From Dyadobacter linearis (GTDB taxonomy: Bacteria; Bacteroidota; Bacteroidia; Cytophagales; Spirosomataceae), in contig NZ_CAJRAU010000001.1 of assembly GCF_907165045.1 (NCBI RefSeq), forward strand, positions 868,001-932,000: a stretch of 64,000 nt of DNA, given 5' to 3'. Made by a program: the position numbers and the translations under genes. Below, one piece after another: positions 28,871 through 37,570 of the stretch. Position 1 is the first letter of the stretch, and each line of letters opens with the position of its first letter. The notes below the pieces were generated by a model, which saw nothing but the letters and a program-made list of their open reading frames with translations, was not told where the DNA came from and ran no database searches.

Positions 28871-29135
28871 TCGTAATTTTTGAAGTCTTCAAGGCTTAAA
28901 ACTAAGAAATTGGCAAATCAGAAATCCAGACTTTCGCCCAACGACACCATTTGCCTCCCAAACGTATTTTCTAAACGGAAAAAGGTGCCGTAATCCCTGA
29001 ATAATGTCATTACCTGCTTTTTAGGTGATGTAGGAAAGTGGCGGCGTAGTACGTCTAAAATCCAGATTTGTAATGTAAATGTTGGGCTACTTGCTTATGC
29101 AATGCAAACAAGTTCAACTAAAACATTACCTCGTC

Positions 29136-29810
29136 ATGCGCAAATTGTCACTCCTATTACTCGTTTTACCGGCCCTACATTTCGGGCAATTTACACAAGC
29201 ACAATCCGCGCCGCAGGGTTATCTTGCTCTGAATGCAGATTCTTCTGGCTACCACTGGCGGATATTGACCGATGTCAAATCCAGAAATACAGAGGTCCAA
29301 TTTTTCGGAAATGGTAGTGAACTGCTTTATAAAGAGGATGTTCCCGAAAAATATATCAAGCAAAACAAGCGAACCCAACGACGTCTTAACAAACTTCTCT
29401 CCGACATTTCGGCAAACAAATTGGTAATTGCCCGCCTTAAAACCGAGGAGCTTCCCTCCGACCCTGCCAAATCGAAGCCAACGCATTCCTCACAAAGCCT
29501 GGAAGCCGATGCTTCCAAGATGTCCTACCGAATTCATGTGTCCATTAATGCCGAAGGTAAAGTGCGCGTGGCTGTCGACAATCCCGAAAGCATAAGATAC
29601 AAAATCGAGATCGCAGACTACCGGGATCGGGTTGTTTATCAGGAATTTACAAGTCATGATCAGTACAGAAGGCACATTGATATTTCACCTATTTTGGCCG
29701 ACTCGGCGCAGGTGATTTTATCGATTGATAAAAAGCGGTTTGTGTATCGTGTGGAGCGAGAAAAAATGAGGAACGCCTATAAGGTGAATGCGGTCATTGC
29801 GCAACGGTAA
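29136..29810 (+). CDS. Exported hypothetical protein
   Basis: About 224 residues from the ATG at 29136, chosen because it begins a clear signal peptide (MRKLSLLLLVLPALHFGQF, cleavage near TQAQ); an upstream in-frame ATG at 29079 would place 19 extra residues before it. The mature part has a KYIKQNKRTQRRLNKLLSD helix and a beta-rich C-terminal half (VRVAVDNPESIRYKIEIADYRDRVVY) reminiscent of an Ig-like fold. No family recognised. Probably periplasmic. Confidence 0.75.
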   Translation: MRKLSLLLLVLPALHFGQFTQAQSAPQGYLALNADSSGYHWRILTDVKSRNTEVQFFGNGSELLYKEDVPEKYIKQNKRTQRRLNKLLSDISANKLVIARLKTEELPSDPAKSKPTHSSQSLEADASKMSYRIHVSINAEGKVRVAVDNPESIRYKIEIADYRDRVVYQEFTSHDQYRRHIDISPILADSAQVILSIDKKRFVYRVEREKMRNAYKVNAVIAQR

Positions 29811-29812
29811 TG

Positions 29813-29965
29813 TCAGCCAGTTGCCGCAACTCTGTTCCGCCGACACTTTTCACTGCAATATTTGACTTCATCCCAAACTTTTTCCCACTTCTTCCGCCAG
29901 GTAAATGGCCTGCCGCAGACTACGCAAGTTTTCTGCGGCAGGTCTTGTTTTTTTGTTCCTTTCAT
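29813..29965 (-). CDS. DUF2256 zinc-ribbon protein, copy 1
   Basis: 50-residue protein. Four cysteines in two pairs, [15 protein letters not shown] and [12 protein letters not shown], form the zinc ribbon of the DUF2256 family, small proteins often encoded near photolyase-type or stress genes; the function is unknown. Its stop lies 2 bases beyond the stop of the plus-strand gene, tail to tail. A paralogue of near-identical sequence is at 34978-35115, and upstream DNA (29985-30040) is also duplicated there. Confidence 0.87.
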   Translation of the reverse strand: MKGTKKQDLPQKTCVVCGRPFTWRKKWEKVWDEVKYCSEKCRRNRVAATG

Positions 29966-29984
29966 GGTGAAATCTGGTAGGTAA

Positions 29985-30040
29985 CCAACTATTCATTTGG
30001 ACTTGTTAACTTACGAAAAGCGTTAAATGTTAGACCAATT
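29985..30040. repeat. Duplicated upstream block of DUF2256 copy 1
   Basis: ACTATTCATTTGGACTTGTT, then AACTTACGAAAAGC, matches 35135-35190 closely, although DUF2256 copies 1 and 2 lie 5 kb apart. The block sits in the divergent space between the DUF2256 gene and the next plus-strand gene, so it probably carries a promoter for one or both. Confidence 0.7.
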
Positions 30041-30076
30041 TTTGTGGAAGAACCTTGCTAACCAATGCTTACGAAA

Positions 30077-30355
30077 ATGAATATTGAGAAGTTATTGATC
30101 TGGATCACACCTCTTACGCTGGGCGCATTGCTGGGCATGTACGAAATTCTGCATGGAACGTTTTATGTGCTTTATGGAACACCGGACCAGAAGCGGGACT
30201 ATCCGCTCGAAATTGTTCTTGGGCTGCTGATCATGGCAGCATGCCTGGTTGGCCACTGGCTGATTCGACGAATCTCACATTCAAACACCCGCACCATCTG
30301 GATCACCGAATCGATATTGGTGGGTTTTGTCATTTATGGTTTTTATCGTTCGTAA
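30077..30355 (+). CDS. Small three-helix membrane protein
   Basis: About 92 residues from MNIEKLLIWI (an ATG at 30065 adds four residues). Three hydrophobic segments: LLIWITPLTLGALLGMYEIL, IVLGLLIMAACLVGHWLI and WITESILVGFVIYGFY. No family recognised. It is the first cargo gene of the first DUF2256-HTH cassette, where the second copy has a cupin gene instead. Confidence 0.75.
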   Translation: MNIEKLLIWITPLTLGALLGMYEILHGTFYVLYGTPDQKRDYPLEIVLGLLIMAACLVGHWLIRRISHSNTRTIWITESILVGFVIYGFYRS

Positions 30356-30471
30356 GATATCAGGGATAGAAACCTGAACACGCATCGCTAATTGCAACTA
30401 AATCTCAATGTTTGCCGACATTGGAAGAGACAGTCAAGACGTAGTTTTGGAATTTCAAACCAAACCATCTT

Positions 30472-30816
30472 ATGGACTATCAAACACTACTTCGCCAGCT
30501 TTACCAGGATTTCAATGCTCGCCGGATCGATGCAGTTCTGGCGCATTTGCACACAGACGTGAGCTGGCCTAATGGCTGGGAGGGCGGCTACATTTCCGGG
30601 CACGAGGAAGTGCGGGCCTACTGGCTGCGACAATGGCAAGAGATTTATCCCGTGGTCGAGCCGATTTCATTTGATGCGAAGCCAGACGGCCGGATTGCCA
30701 TTAAAGTGCATCAAGTTATAAAGAATCTGAAAGGTGAAATTTTGAGTGATACGGTGTTATTTCACGTCTATACTTTTGAGAATGGGAAGGTGCGGGTGAT
30801 GGAGATTGAGCACTAG
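30472..30816 (+). CDS. SnoaL/NTF2-like protein
   Basis: 114 residues of NTF2 fold: LLRQLYQDFNARRIDAVLAHL, HTDVSWPNGWEGGYISGHEEV, YWLRQWQEIYPVVEPIS, and the closing beta strands HVYTFENGKVRVMEIEH. Such proteins are nuclear-transport-factor-2-like and often act as small isomerases or ligand-binding subunits. No ligand can be assigned. It precedes the first HTH paralogue by 111 bases. Confidence 0.87.
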   Translation: MDYQTLLRQLYQDFNARRIDAVLAHLHTDVSWPNGWEGGYISGHEEVRAYWLRQWQEIYPVVEPISFDAKPDGRIAIKVHQVIKNLKGEILSDTVLFHVYTFENGKVRVMEIEH

Positions 30817-30837
30817 GAGAGGCTGAATGTGTGACTT

Positions 30838-30927
30838 GGTAACATACAACAAGAGGCCTGTAAATTATCTCGGCACTTCCCGGGAGATTTACATAAATTG
30901 CTTTTTTAAACCAAAACACCTTCCACA
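30838..30927 (+). promoter_or_regulatory. Conserved upstream block of HTH copy 1
   Basis: The 90 bases before this HTH gene match those before its paralogue (35627-35715): GGTAACATACA, then GCCTGTAA, then CACTTCCCGGGAGATTTACA followed by TAAATTGC and a T/A-rich stretch. In this copy GTAAAT-TA-TCTCGG faces CCGGGAGATTTAC as an imperfect inverted repeat. Conservation together with the gene suggests a promoter and possible autoregulatory site. Confidence 0.6.
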
Positions 30928-31347
30928 ATGGCACATACTACCTCCAATCCAAAGATTCATGAAGGCCGAAATTTGAAGCGTTTCAGAGAAATGCTCGCGA
31001 TTAAACAAGATCATCTCGCATTCGAGCTCGGCGACGACTGGAACCAGCAGAAAATCTCCCTACTTGAACAAAAGGAAAAGATCGATTCGGATATCTTGGA
31101 GCAGGTTGCGGCTATTTTGAAGATACCAGCGGAGGCGATTCGGAATTTTGATGAGGAGCAGGCAATTAATATTATATCCAATACATTTCACGACCAATCG
31201 AGCGGAGTAAATATCTACGCTACTTTTAACATCAATCCGATTGAAGAATTGAAAAAGCTTCACGACGATAAAATGGAGCTTTATGAACGGATGTTGAAGG
31301 AGAAGGATGAAATGATGGGGAGGTTGGAGAAACTACTAACGCGATGA
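30928..31347 (+). CDS. Helix-turn-helix regulator, copy 1
   Basis: 139 residues. HTH part about 10-70 (NLKRFREMLAIKQDHLAFELGDDW, then QQKISLLEQKEKIDSDILEQVAAIL and IPAEAIRNFDEEQAI), a variable linker, and a C-terminal coiled helix (IEELKKLHDDKMELYERML then KEKDEMMGRLEKLL). Nearly identical in its first 90 residues to the protein at 35716; the linker differs. It overlaps the YhcG-type gene by 4 bases (ATGA), so the two were one operon; HTH plus YhcG pairs are frequent in Bacteroidota. Confidence 0.88.
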   Translation: MAHTTSNPKIHEGRNLKRFREMLAIKQDHLAFELGDDWNQQKISLLEQKEKIDSDILEQVAAILKIPAEAIRNFDEEQAINIISNTFHDQSSGVNIYATFNINPIEELKKLHDDKMELYERMLKEKDEMMGRLEKLLTR

Positions 31348-31839
31348 TCGAATCCAAGTCTTCGGAAATGTCCTTAATACAGGATGTTGTTCGCATTTTA
31401 CAATCTGCAAGACAAAATGCTTACAGGGCCGTCAATACAGCGATGCTTGAAGCTTATTGGCAGATCGGCAAAAGAATCGTGGAAGAAGAACAGTTTGGGG
31501 AAATCCGAGCGGCCTATGGAGAAGGTATTATCAAGCAACTTTCGAAGGATTTAAGCCGCGAAATCGGCAAAGGATTTTCAGTAGCAAACCTTGAAAATTT
31601 CCGAAAATCTTATCTGACTTTTTCTGATAACCAAAAATCTTACGCAGTGCGTAGGGAATTGAGCTGGACACATTACCGGCTCATAAAAGTATAGCATTTT
31701 AAATGATAGCAAGCAGTTGTTTGCTACCAAGTATCTGCTTTATCTGCCGACGGAGGAAGAGTTGATTGCCGAGATAGAGCGCGAGAAGAGGCTGATTGAG
31801 AAGCACTTAAGTCAAAAGAAGACAAGTGACTCTTATTAG
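31344..31839 (+). pseudogene. YhcG/DUF1016-type PDDEXK nuclease with internal deletion
   Basis: The first part reads as the DUF1016 N-terminal domain: ARQNAYRAVNTAMLEAYWQIGKRIVEEEQ, YGEGIIKQLSKDLS, and the hallmark ELSWTHYRLIKV, then a stop at 31692-31694. Eleven bases later another frame gives the protein's normal ending: LNDSKQLFATKYLLYLPTEEEL then IAEIEREKRLIEKHL, stopping at 31837-31839. The whole PDDEXK nuclease core between these is missing and the frame is lost. Intact homologues are about 330-370 residues. Inactive as a nuclease; the 116-residue N-terminal product may still be made. Confidence 0.85.
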
Positions 31840-31855
31840 CCCCCCAACCCAAAAC

Positions 31856-32311
31856 ATGAAAACACTCCTAAAAAACGAAAAGCTAATTCTCCGGCATGAA
31901 CCCGGTAAGGGTGCGTGGACGTATCATTTGGTGATACCGGGAACGAAAGACATTCGGGGGAGCTGGGGTGAAATGAAGGTATCGGGTACCATTGACGGTT
32001 ATGAGTTCGAAAACTTGAACCTCGCGCCGGTTACGGATGCGGATAAAATGATTTCTGTGAATGGCACCATTAGAAAAGCCATTAACAAAGGTGGCGGCGA
32101 TGAAGTGGTGGTGACCATGTACAAGAATTCAGACAATAAACTGAGCTCAAAAGATCAGTTGCTTGATCTGTTTGAAGATGCCGGGATTTTGAAGAAATTC
32201 AAAGCTCTGCCGGATGAGGAGCAGGAAGAAATTATGAATACAATTCTCTCACAACCAAATGAAAGCAGGCAGGAACAAAAGATCATGGCTGTTGTGAAAA
32301 AGTTATCGTAG
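31856..32311 (+). CDS. DUF1905 / YdeI-like protein
   Basis: 151 residues from MKTLLKNEKLIL (31856); the earlier in-frame ATG at 31826 lies within the pseudogene remnant. The first 90 residues are the DUF1905 beta-barrel (HEPGKGAWTYHLVIPGTKDI, SGTIDGYEFENLNLAPV, TIRKAINKGGGDEVVVTMY). The tail (LFEDAGILKKFKALPDEEQEEIMN) is the YdeI/OmpD-associated-like bacteriocin-protection motif. Function unknown. Its end overlaps the convergent msrA gene by 29 bases. Confidence 0.87.
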   Translation: MKTLLKNEKLILRHEPGKGAWTYHLVIPGTKDIRGSWGEMKVSGTIDGYEFENLNLAPVTDADKMISVNGTIRKAINKGGGDEVVVTMYKNSDNKLSSKDQLLDLFEDAGILKKFKALPDEEQEEIMNTILSQPNESRQEQKIMAVVKKLS

Positions 32312-32816
32312 TATGAGCGACTTTTTCTTCATTCACGTGGCTCGAAAACTGGTTTAATAAAATCTTCAATTTAGGGTCAATGAAAGTTTTGCAAAACGGT
32401 TTGTCAGGGTTTTGGTAGTAGTAATCCAGATATTGCTCATTGTTCAATTTGAAGTTTTTGAAGGGAATCACTTTTGTAATAATTGGATCCTCGAATTGCT
32501 TCTGTAACATTCTAATAGCCTCTTTTGCTGGGATTACCTGATCGTCATTGAAAGTATAAACTGCGGATCGGTACTTCGATCGCATGGAATGTTCGGACGT
32601 GCAGCTGTGCGTGTGAAGGTGAACTTCAATGAGGTTTTCCAGGGAAATCATATCGGGATTAAATTCAACAATTACTGCTTCTGAAAATCCGGCTGAATCA
32701 TTGTCCGCCTCAATCCAGCCCTGACTTACCTGGATCACGCCTTTCAACGATTGAAATATTGCCTCGGTACACCAATGGCAGCTCCCTCCCAACCCGATTT
32801 TGTTTGCAGCAGACAT
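32283..32816 (-). CDS. msrA: Peptide-methionine (S)-S-oxide reductase
   Basis: 177 residues. MsrA repairs methionine sulfoxide in proteins. The catalytic motif, usually GCFW, here reads GGSCHWCTEAIF, with a Phe-to-His change, which matches a Bacteroidota subgroup. The conserved region that is often HDPT here reads LHTHSCTSEHSMRSKYRSAVY, also altered. Additional conserved parts are YLDYYYQNPDKPFCKTFIDPKL. Convergent with the DUF1905 gene. Activity is likely but the two non-canonical motifs deserve notice. Confidence 0.9.
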   Translation of the reverse strand: MSAANKIGLGGSCHWCTEAIFQSLKGVIQVSQGWIEADNDSAGFSEAVIVEFNPDMISLENLIEVHLHTHSCTSEHSMRSKYRSAVYTFNDDQVIPAKEAIRMLQKQFEDPIITKVIPFKNFKLNNEQYLDYYYQNPDKPFCKTFIDPKLKILLNQFSSHVNEEKVAHTTITFSQQP

Positions 32817-32921
32817 TCAATTTGGCTTTTCACAAGTTCAACGTCAGCGAAACACAAAATGTTACAAGGCCACGATATCTGCGGATGCGAATACCACCTT
32901 TGTTTTTCTTAGTTTTGCAAG

Positions 32922-33764
32922 ATGAGCGATCAACTTAAACTCACGGGTTTTAAAGTTTACAAAACAAATAGCAAATCAGGCGGATACAGTTATAGCCGCA
33001 AGGATTTCTATAAGATCAATATTACAACTGGCCGGTTTCTGTTCAACTATGCCGAACGGAGTATTGAAACGGAGGATACCTTTTTGTTTTTCGGAAATCC
33101 GCGTATCCCGTATTCCTGCGAACCGAGGTCGGAAGAGCATTATGGATACACCTGCCTGTTCACGGAGGATTTTATGAACCTGAATGAACGCTCGGAAAGT
33201 CTGCTACAATCGCCGCTTTTCAAAATTGGCGGAACACCCATTTTTGGTCTCAATGAAACTCAAAAGAAGAAGTTGACAGGGCTATTCGAGGAGATGATCA
33301 AAGAGCAGGAAACCGAATATGCATTTAAGGATGAGCTGATTAGAAATTATATGAGCCTGATCATCCACGAGGCGCTGAAAATGCAGCCTTCCGAAAGTAA
33401 CATCAGGCATAATAATGCCGCAGCGCGGATTACTTCTGTATTTCTCGAACTATTGGAGCGCCAGTTTCCAATTGAAAGTACGGATCAACCGCTCACGTTA
33501 AGAACTGCCCAGGACTATGCCGGATACTTATCGGTCCATATTAATTATCTGAACAGCGCGGTGAAAGAAATTACCGGCAAAGCAACATCCACCCTCATCA
33601 GCGACAGGATTATCGCCGAAGCGAAAGCTCTTTTGCAACATACAGACTGGAATATAACAGAGATAGCTTACGCGCTTGGATTTGAATACCCCACCTATTT
33701 CAACAATTTTTTCAAAAAGAAAACCGGCAGCGTTCCCAAAGCTGTAAGATCCAGCCACCTTTGA
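32922..33764 (+). CDS. AraC-family transcriptional regulator
   Basis: 280 residues. The N-terminal cupin-like sensor (RFLFNYAERSIETEDTFLFFGNPRIPYSCEP) is typical of Bacteroidota AraC proteins; the C-terminal HTH pair occupies about 185-278 (LRTAQDYAGYLSVHINYLNSAV, NITEIAYALGFEYPTYFNNFFKKKTG). 63 bases upstream of an aldo/keto reductase on the same strand, its probable target. A TAGTTTTG near 32911 may be its -7 element. Confidence 0.93.
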   Translation: MSDQLKLTGFKVYKTNSKSGGYSYSRKDFYKINITTGRFLFNYAERSIETEDTFLFFGNPRIPYSCEPRSEEHYGYTCLFTEDFMNLNERSESLLQSPLFKIGGTPIFGLNETQKKKLTGLFEEMIKEQETEYAFKDELIRNYMSLIIHEALKMQPSESNIRHNNAAARITSVFLELLERQFPIESTDQPLTLRTAQDYAGYLSVHINYLNSAVKEITGKATSTLISDRIIAEAKALLQHTDWNITEIAYALGFEYPTYFNNFFKKKTGSVPKAVRSSHL

Positions 33765-33779
33765 TTTTCATACTTTTAA

Positions 33780-34949
<1,170 letters not shown>

Positions 34950-34977
34950 ACAAACGGAAAAAGAGTTAGGCGGCGAT

Positions 34978-35115
34978 TCATTTCATGTGCCGACACTTTT
35001 CAGTGCAATATTTGACTTCATCCCAAACCTTTTCCCAATTCTTCTGCCAGGTAAATGGCCTGCCACAGACTACACAAATCTTCTGCGGCAGGTCTTGTTT
35101 TTTCACTCCCTTCAT
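34978..35115 (-). CDS. DUF2256 zinc-ribbon protein, copy 2
   Basis: 45 residues: [19 protein letters not shown], then [16 protein letters not shown]. Same two Cys pairs as copy 1 (29813-29965) and near-identical except for a shorter C-terminus. Placed tail to tail with the aldo/keto reductase. Together with its upstream block and the HTH copy 2 it forms the second version of a duplicated cassette. Confidence 0.87.
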   Translation of the reverse strand: MKGVKKQDLPQKICVVCGRPFTWQKNWEKVWDEVKYCTEKCRHMK

Positions 35116-35134
35116 TTTACACTTCTGTGAGTGA

Positions 35135-35190
35135 TCAACTATTATTTGGACTTAGTAACTTACGAAAAGCTGCGGGCGTAAGACCGGTTT
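35135..35190. repeat. Duplicated upstream block of DUF2256 copy 2
   Basis: CAACTATTATTTGGACTTAG, then TAACTTACGAAAAGC, is the counterpart of 29985-30040. It lies in the divergent space between DUF2256 copy 2 and the cupin gene. Confidence 0.7.
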
Positions 35191-35252
35191 TCTAATGCGT
35201 ACGCTCGCGCAGATTTTGTATCTATGTATCCGATGTTATTTTATCAAAAGCC

Positions 35253-35615
35253 ATGATGAACGCAGCCCCGCTTACCCGACTCGATATTGCTGAACTTACC
35301 CGGGCGGTAACAGACAGCTATGCAAATTTTACAGTAGCTGAGTTGAATGACCATGTTGTGAGACTAAGTGTAATGACCGAAAGTTATTACTGGCATTACC
35401 ATCCCAATTCGGACGAGACGTTCCTGACCGTTGAAGGTGTATTAATCATTGATTTAGAAACAGAAAGCATTGAATTACTTCCTGGTCAGCTTTTTACAAT
35501 TCCCAAAAACATCGTCCACCGAACCCGTCCTAAGGGAGAACGTTCAGTAAACCTGACAATGGAATATTCCAAACTCGAAACGGTCGTTACCGATCCTGCT
35601 GCGACCAATTCCTAA
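35253..35615 (+). CDS. Cupin-domain protein
   Basis: 120 residues forming one cupin barrel. Metal-binding motif 1 is YYWHYHPNSDETFLTVEGVL (two His and a Glu), motif 2 is LPGQLFTIPKNIVHRTRP (His). Probably a metal-dependent small-molecule binding or sugar-isomerising protein; the substrate is unknown. It occupies the cargo position between DUF2256 copy 2 and HTH copy 2, where the first cassette has a membrane protein and an NTF2-like protein. Confidence 0.9.
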   Translation: MMNAAPLTRLDIAELTRAVTDSYANFTVAELNDHVVRLSVMTESYYWHYHPNSDETFLTVEGVLIIDLETESIELLPGQLFTIPKNIVHRTRPKGERSVNLTMEYSKLETVVTDPAATNS

Positions 35616-35626
35616 CACAATTGCCC

Positions 35627-35715
35627 GGTAACATACATCGCGACGCCTGTAAGATATCTAAGCACTTCCCGGGAGATTTACATAAATTGCCTTTTTAACC
35701 AAACACCCTTTCCAA
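35627..35715 (+). promoter_or_regulatory. Conserved upstream block of HTH copy 2
   Basis: Counterpart of 30838-30927: GGTAACATACA, GCCTGTAA, then the shared CACTTCCCGGGAGATTTACA and TAAATTGC. The left half of the inverted repeat is less well kept than in copy 1. Confidence 0.6.
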
Positions 35716-36135
35716 ATGACACATACTACCTCCAATCCCAAGATCCACGAAGGCCGCAATCTCAAAAGATTTCGGGAAATGCTCGCGATCAAACAAGACG
35801 CGCTCGCATTCGAACTAGGCGAAGATTGGAACCAACAAAAAGTCTCGCTGCTAGAACAGAGGGAAAAGATTGACTCCGATATTTTGGAGCAGGTTGCGGC
35901 GATTTTGAAGATTCCTGCGGAGGCAATTCGGAATTTTGATGAGGAGCAGGCTGTGAATATTATTGCAAATACATTTGATAAGGTCGAAAACTCCTTCAAT
36001 TTCGGCACCTTCCATTTACATCCAGTAGAAAAGATTATTCAACTTCATGAGGAGAAGATTGCTTTGTATGAGCGGATGTTGAAGGAGAAGGATGAGATGA
36101 TGGGGCGGTTGGAGCGGTTGACTGGGGGGCGGTAA
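35716..36135 (+). CDS. Helix-turn-helix regulator, copy 2
   Basis: 139 residues, paralogue of the protein at 30928. HTH NLKRFREMLAIKQDALAFEL and the SLLEQREKIDSDILEQVAAIL helix are nearly unchanged; the linker (DKVENSFNFGTFHLHPVEKI) is different, then the same ELYERMLKEKDEMMGRL-type helix. No nuclease gene follows; instead a palindromic repeat begins about 9 bases after the stop. Possibly a regulator that lost its partner gene. Confidence 0.87.
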   Translation: MTHTTSNPKIHEGRNLKRFREMLAIKQDALAFELGEDWNQQKVSLLEQREKIDSDILEQVAAILKIPAEAIRNFDEEQAVNIIANTFDKVENSFNFGTFHLHPVEKIIQLHEEKIALYERMLKEKDEMMGRLERLTGGR

Positions 36136-36143
36136 ATAGGTGA

Positions 36144-36312
36144 ACCGCAAAGCTCCGGAGGAGCAACCTGTTTCTAGAAATCAATGATAATAATTTGTTG
36201 GGCCCCGGCGGGGCCTCCTGTGAATTTGCGATTAATCAGGAGGCCCCGCTGGGGCCTTTGCCATAAAACTGATATCGTTGTTCTAGAAACAGGAAGCCGC
36301 TCTGCGGCTTTA
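36144..36312. repeat. Nested palindromic repeat element (REP/MITE-like)
   Basis: A roughly 170-base nested inverted repeat. Outer arms AACCGCAAAGCTCCGGAGG and AAGCCGCTCTGCGGCTT are related; inside them CCTGTTTCTAGAA (36167-36179) faces TTCTAGAAACAGG (36281-36293); the core GGCCCCGGCGGGGCCTCCTG (36201-36220) faces CAGGAGGCCCCGCTGGGGCC (36237-36256). RNA or single strands would fold into one long cruciform. GC-rich arms in AT-rich surroundings and no ORF point to a mobile non-coding repeat, probably present in many copies in this genome. Confidence 0.75.
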
Positions 36313-36387
36313 CAATTCGAGACAAGTAATAGGGAGAGAATGCCTTAGACGTTGGCTTTATAGGTTATCATAAACAGGAGCATTGCT

Positions 36388-36633
36388 ATGATTTTGATTG
36401 ATCCCGCCCATCCAGGCGAAGTTATCCGCGAAACGCTTGACGGAATTTATGCGGAAACAGGAAAAAGACTCACCGTTGAGCAGGTGGCCGCAATATTGGG
36501 AACAACCAGGAAAACCCTGTCCGCAATTATCAATGGAGAATCTGCGGTGTCACCCGAAATGGCAATTCGTTTGGGCGCTGCGTTCCCTAACACGGATGCC
36601 GAGTTTTGGTTAGCTGTACAACCTCAATGCTGA
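36388..36633 (+). CDS. higA: HigA-family antitoxin, shortened and without toxin
   Basis: 81 residues: PAHPGEVIRETLDGIYAETG opening, HTH TVEQVAAILGTTRKTLSAIING, and AIRLGAAFPNTDAEFWLAVQPQC. The HigA family usually continues after the WL..Q segment for about 15-20 residues, so the C-terminus is cut short. The partner HigB gene normally lies just upstream, but that space is filled by the palindromic repeat (36144-36312). An orphan regulator or a decaying module. Confidence 0.86.
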   Translation: MILIDPAHPGEVIRETLDGIYAETGKRLTVEQVAAILGTTRKTLSAIINGESAVSPEMAIRLGAAFPNTDAEFWLAVQPQC

Positions 36634-36701
36634 TTCTTTTTTTGCTTTAATTTGTTACCTTAGTCAGCAAAGATTTATTAAAGAAGACTAAAATATTGAC
36701 C

Positions 36702-37169
36702 ATGATTGCGACCAAGCCAAATATTCATAGACTCACCCAGGGACTAAGAAAGGCTGTATCTACTACGGCAACAGGAAAAGTCGTAAAAGACCAGAAGGAT
36801 CTGGTTTCCTCCATCAGCCTGGCGATTAATAAGTTACAAGACAGCCTGACAAGAAAGACTGCAAGCGCCAAAACCGTCAGCACCTACCTCGCCGAACTTA
36901 CTTGGGTTGACATTTCGGATGAAAAAGTAAAAGAGACCATCGTCGGATTACTCGACTCCTCCCAAATTTGGTATGATTTGGAGTTGGAATACATTGAAAC
37001 GATTCAACCTGTAATTAAAAATGGGATTGCAGCAAGGGAGTTCAAGGCATACAAAGAATCAATTGAAGAATTAGGTGAAGCGATTTCTGATCTAAGATCC
37101 GCAGTAATTACATTGCCTAACTCCAAAGAATTCAATGATGCAATGAATGAGCTTTCAAATCTTTTATGA
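36702..37169 (+). CDS. Hypothetical protein, probable antitoxin partner
   Basis: 155 residues from the ATG at 36702 (MIATKPNIHRL), preceded by AAAGAAG. Mostly helical: VSSISLAINKLQDSL, STYLAELTW, AYKESIEELGEAISDLRSAV. No HTH or known antitoxin domain is recognised. Its stop overlaps the start of the next gene by 4 bases (ATGA), a strong sign of coupled expression, and that gene encodes a RelE-like protein. Hence the guess that this is an antitoxin of an undescribed type. A possible promoter element is TACCTTAG at 36656. Confidence 0.72.
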   Translation: MIATKPNIHRLTQGLRKAVSTTATGKVVKDQKDLVSSISLAINKLQDSLTRKTASAKTVSTYLAELTWVDISDEKVKETIVGLLDSSQIWYDLELEYIETIQPVIKNGIAAREFKAYKESIEELGEAISDLRSAVITLPNSKEFNDAMNELSNLL

Positions 37170-37570
37170 GAATATTCTGCACCGTTGAGTTTGAGAAAAT
37201 ATTCAAAAAGCTTAGCAAGAAGAATGCGTACAGAGATTTGGAAAAAGAAATTGTCGATTATTTCTTCGCAGAAAAAATAGATTTCTCAGGTGGCAAACGT
37301 TTAGGAGGCCATGCCGAAAATCCATATATCAAAAAGCGTTTAGGAGGATCTGGCGGATACCGCACCTATTTTTACGTTATCGTAAAAGGCGATAACCTGT
37401 ATTTACTGTTCCTCCATCCAAAAACCGGCCCCGACGGATCACCAAATATAACCGACGACGCCAAAACACAACTTCTTAAAGACTTGATTTCAGATATTAA
37501 ATTGGGGAGATTTCTGTTGGTCACGAGGCATGAAAGTAAGAGGCAGTTGATATTTAGGGCTGTTCAGTAA
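37166..37570 (+). CDS. RelE/ParE-like toxin candidate
   Basis: 134 residues with the RelE/HigB layout: an N-terminal EKIFKKLSKKNAYRDLEKEI helical hairpin, then beta strands in KKRLGGSGGYRTYFYVIVKGD and NLYLLFLHPKTG, and a C-terminal helix (DDAKTQLLKDLISDI). GGYRTYF and LFLHPK correspond to the strands that carry catalytic basic residues in RelE-family mRNA interferases, but I cannot align individual residues without a search. It is longer than typical RelE (about 85-110). Overlaps the upstream gene by 4 bases. Confidence 0.75.
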   Translation: MRIFCTVEFEKIFKKLSKKNAYRDLEKEIVDYFFAEKIDFSGGKRLGGHAENPYIKKRLGGSGGYRTYFYVIVKGDNLYLLFLHPKTGPDGSPNITDDAKTQLLKDLISDIKLGRFLLVTRHESKRQLIFRAVQ

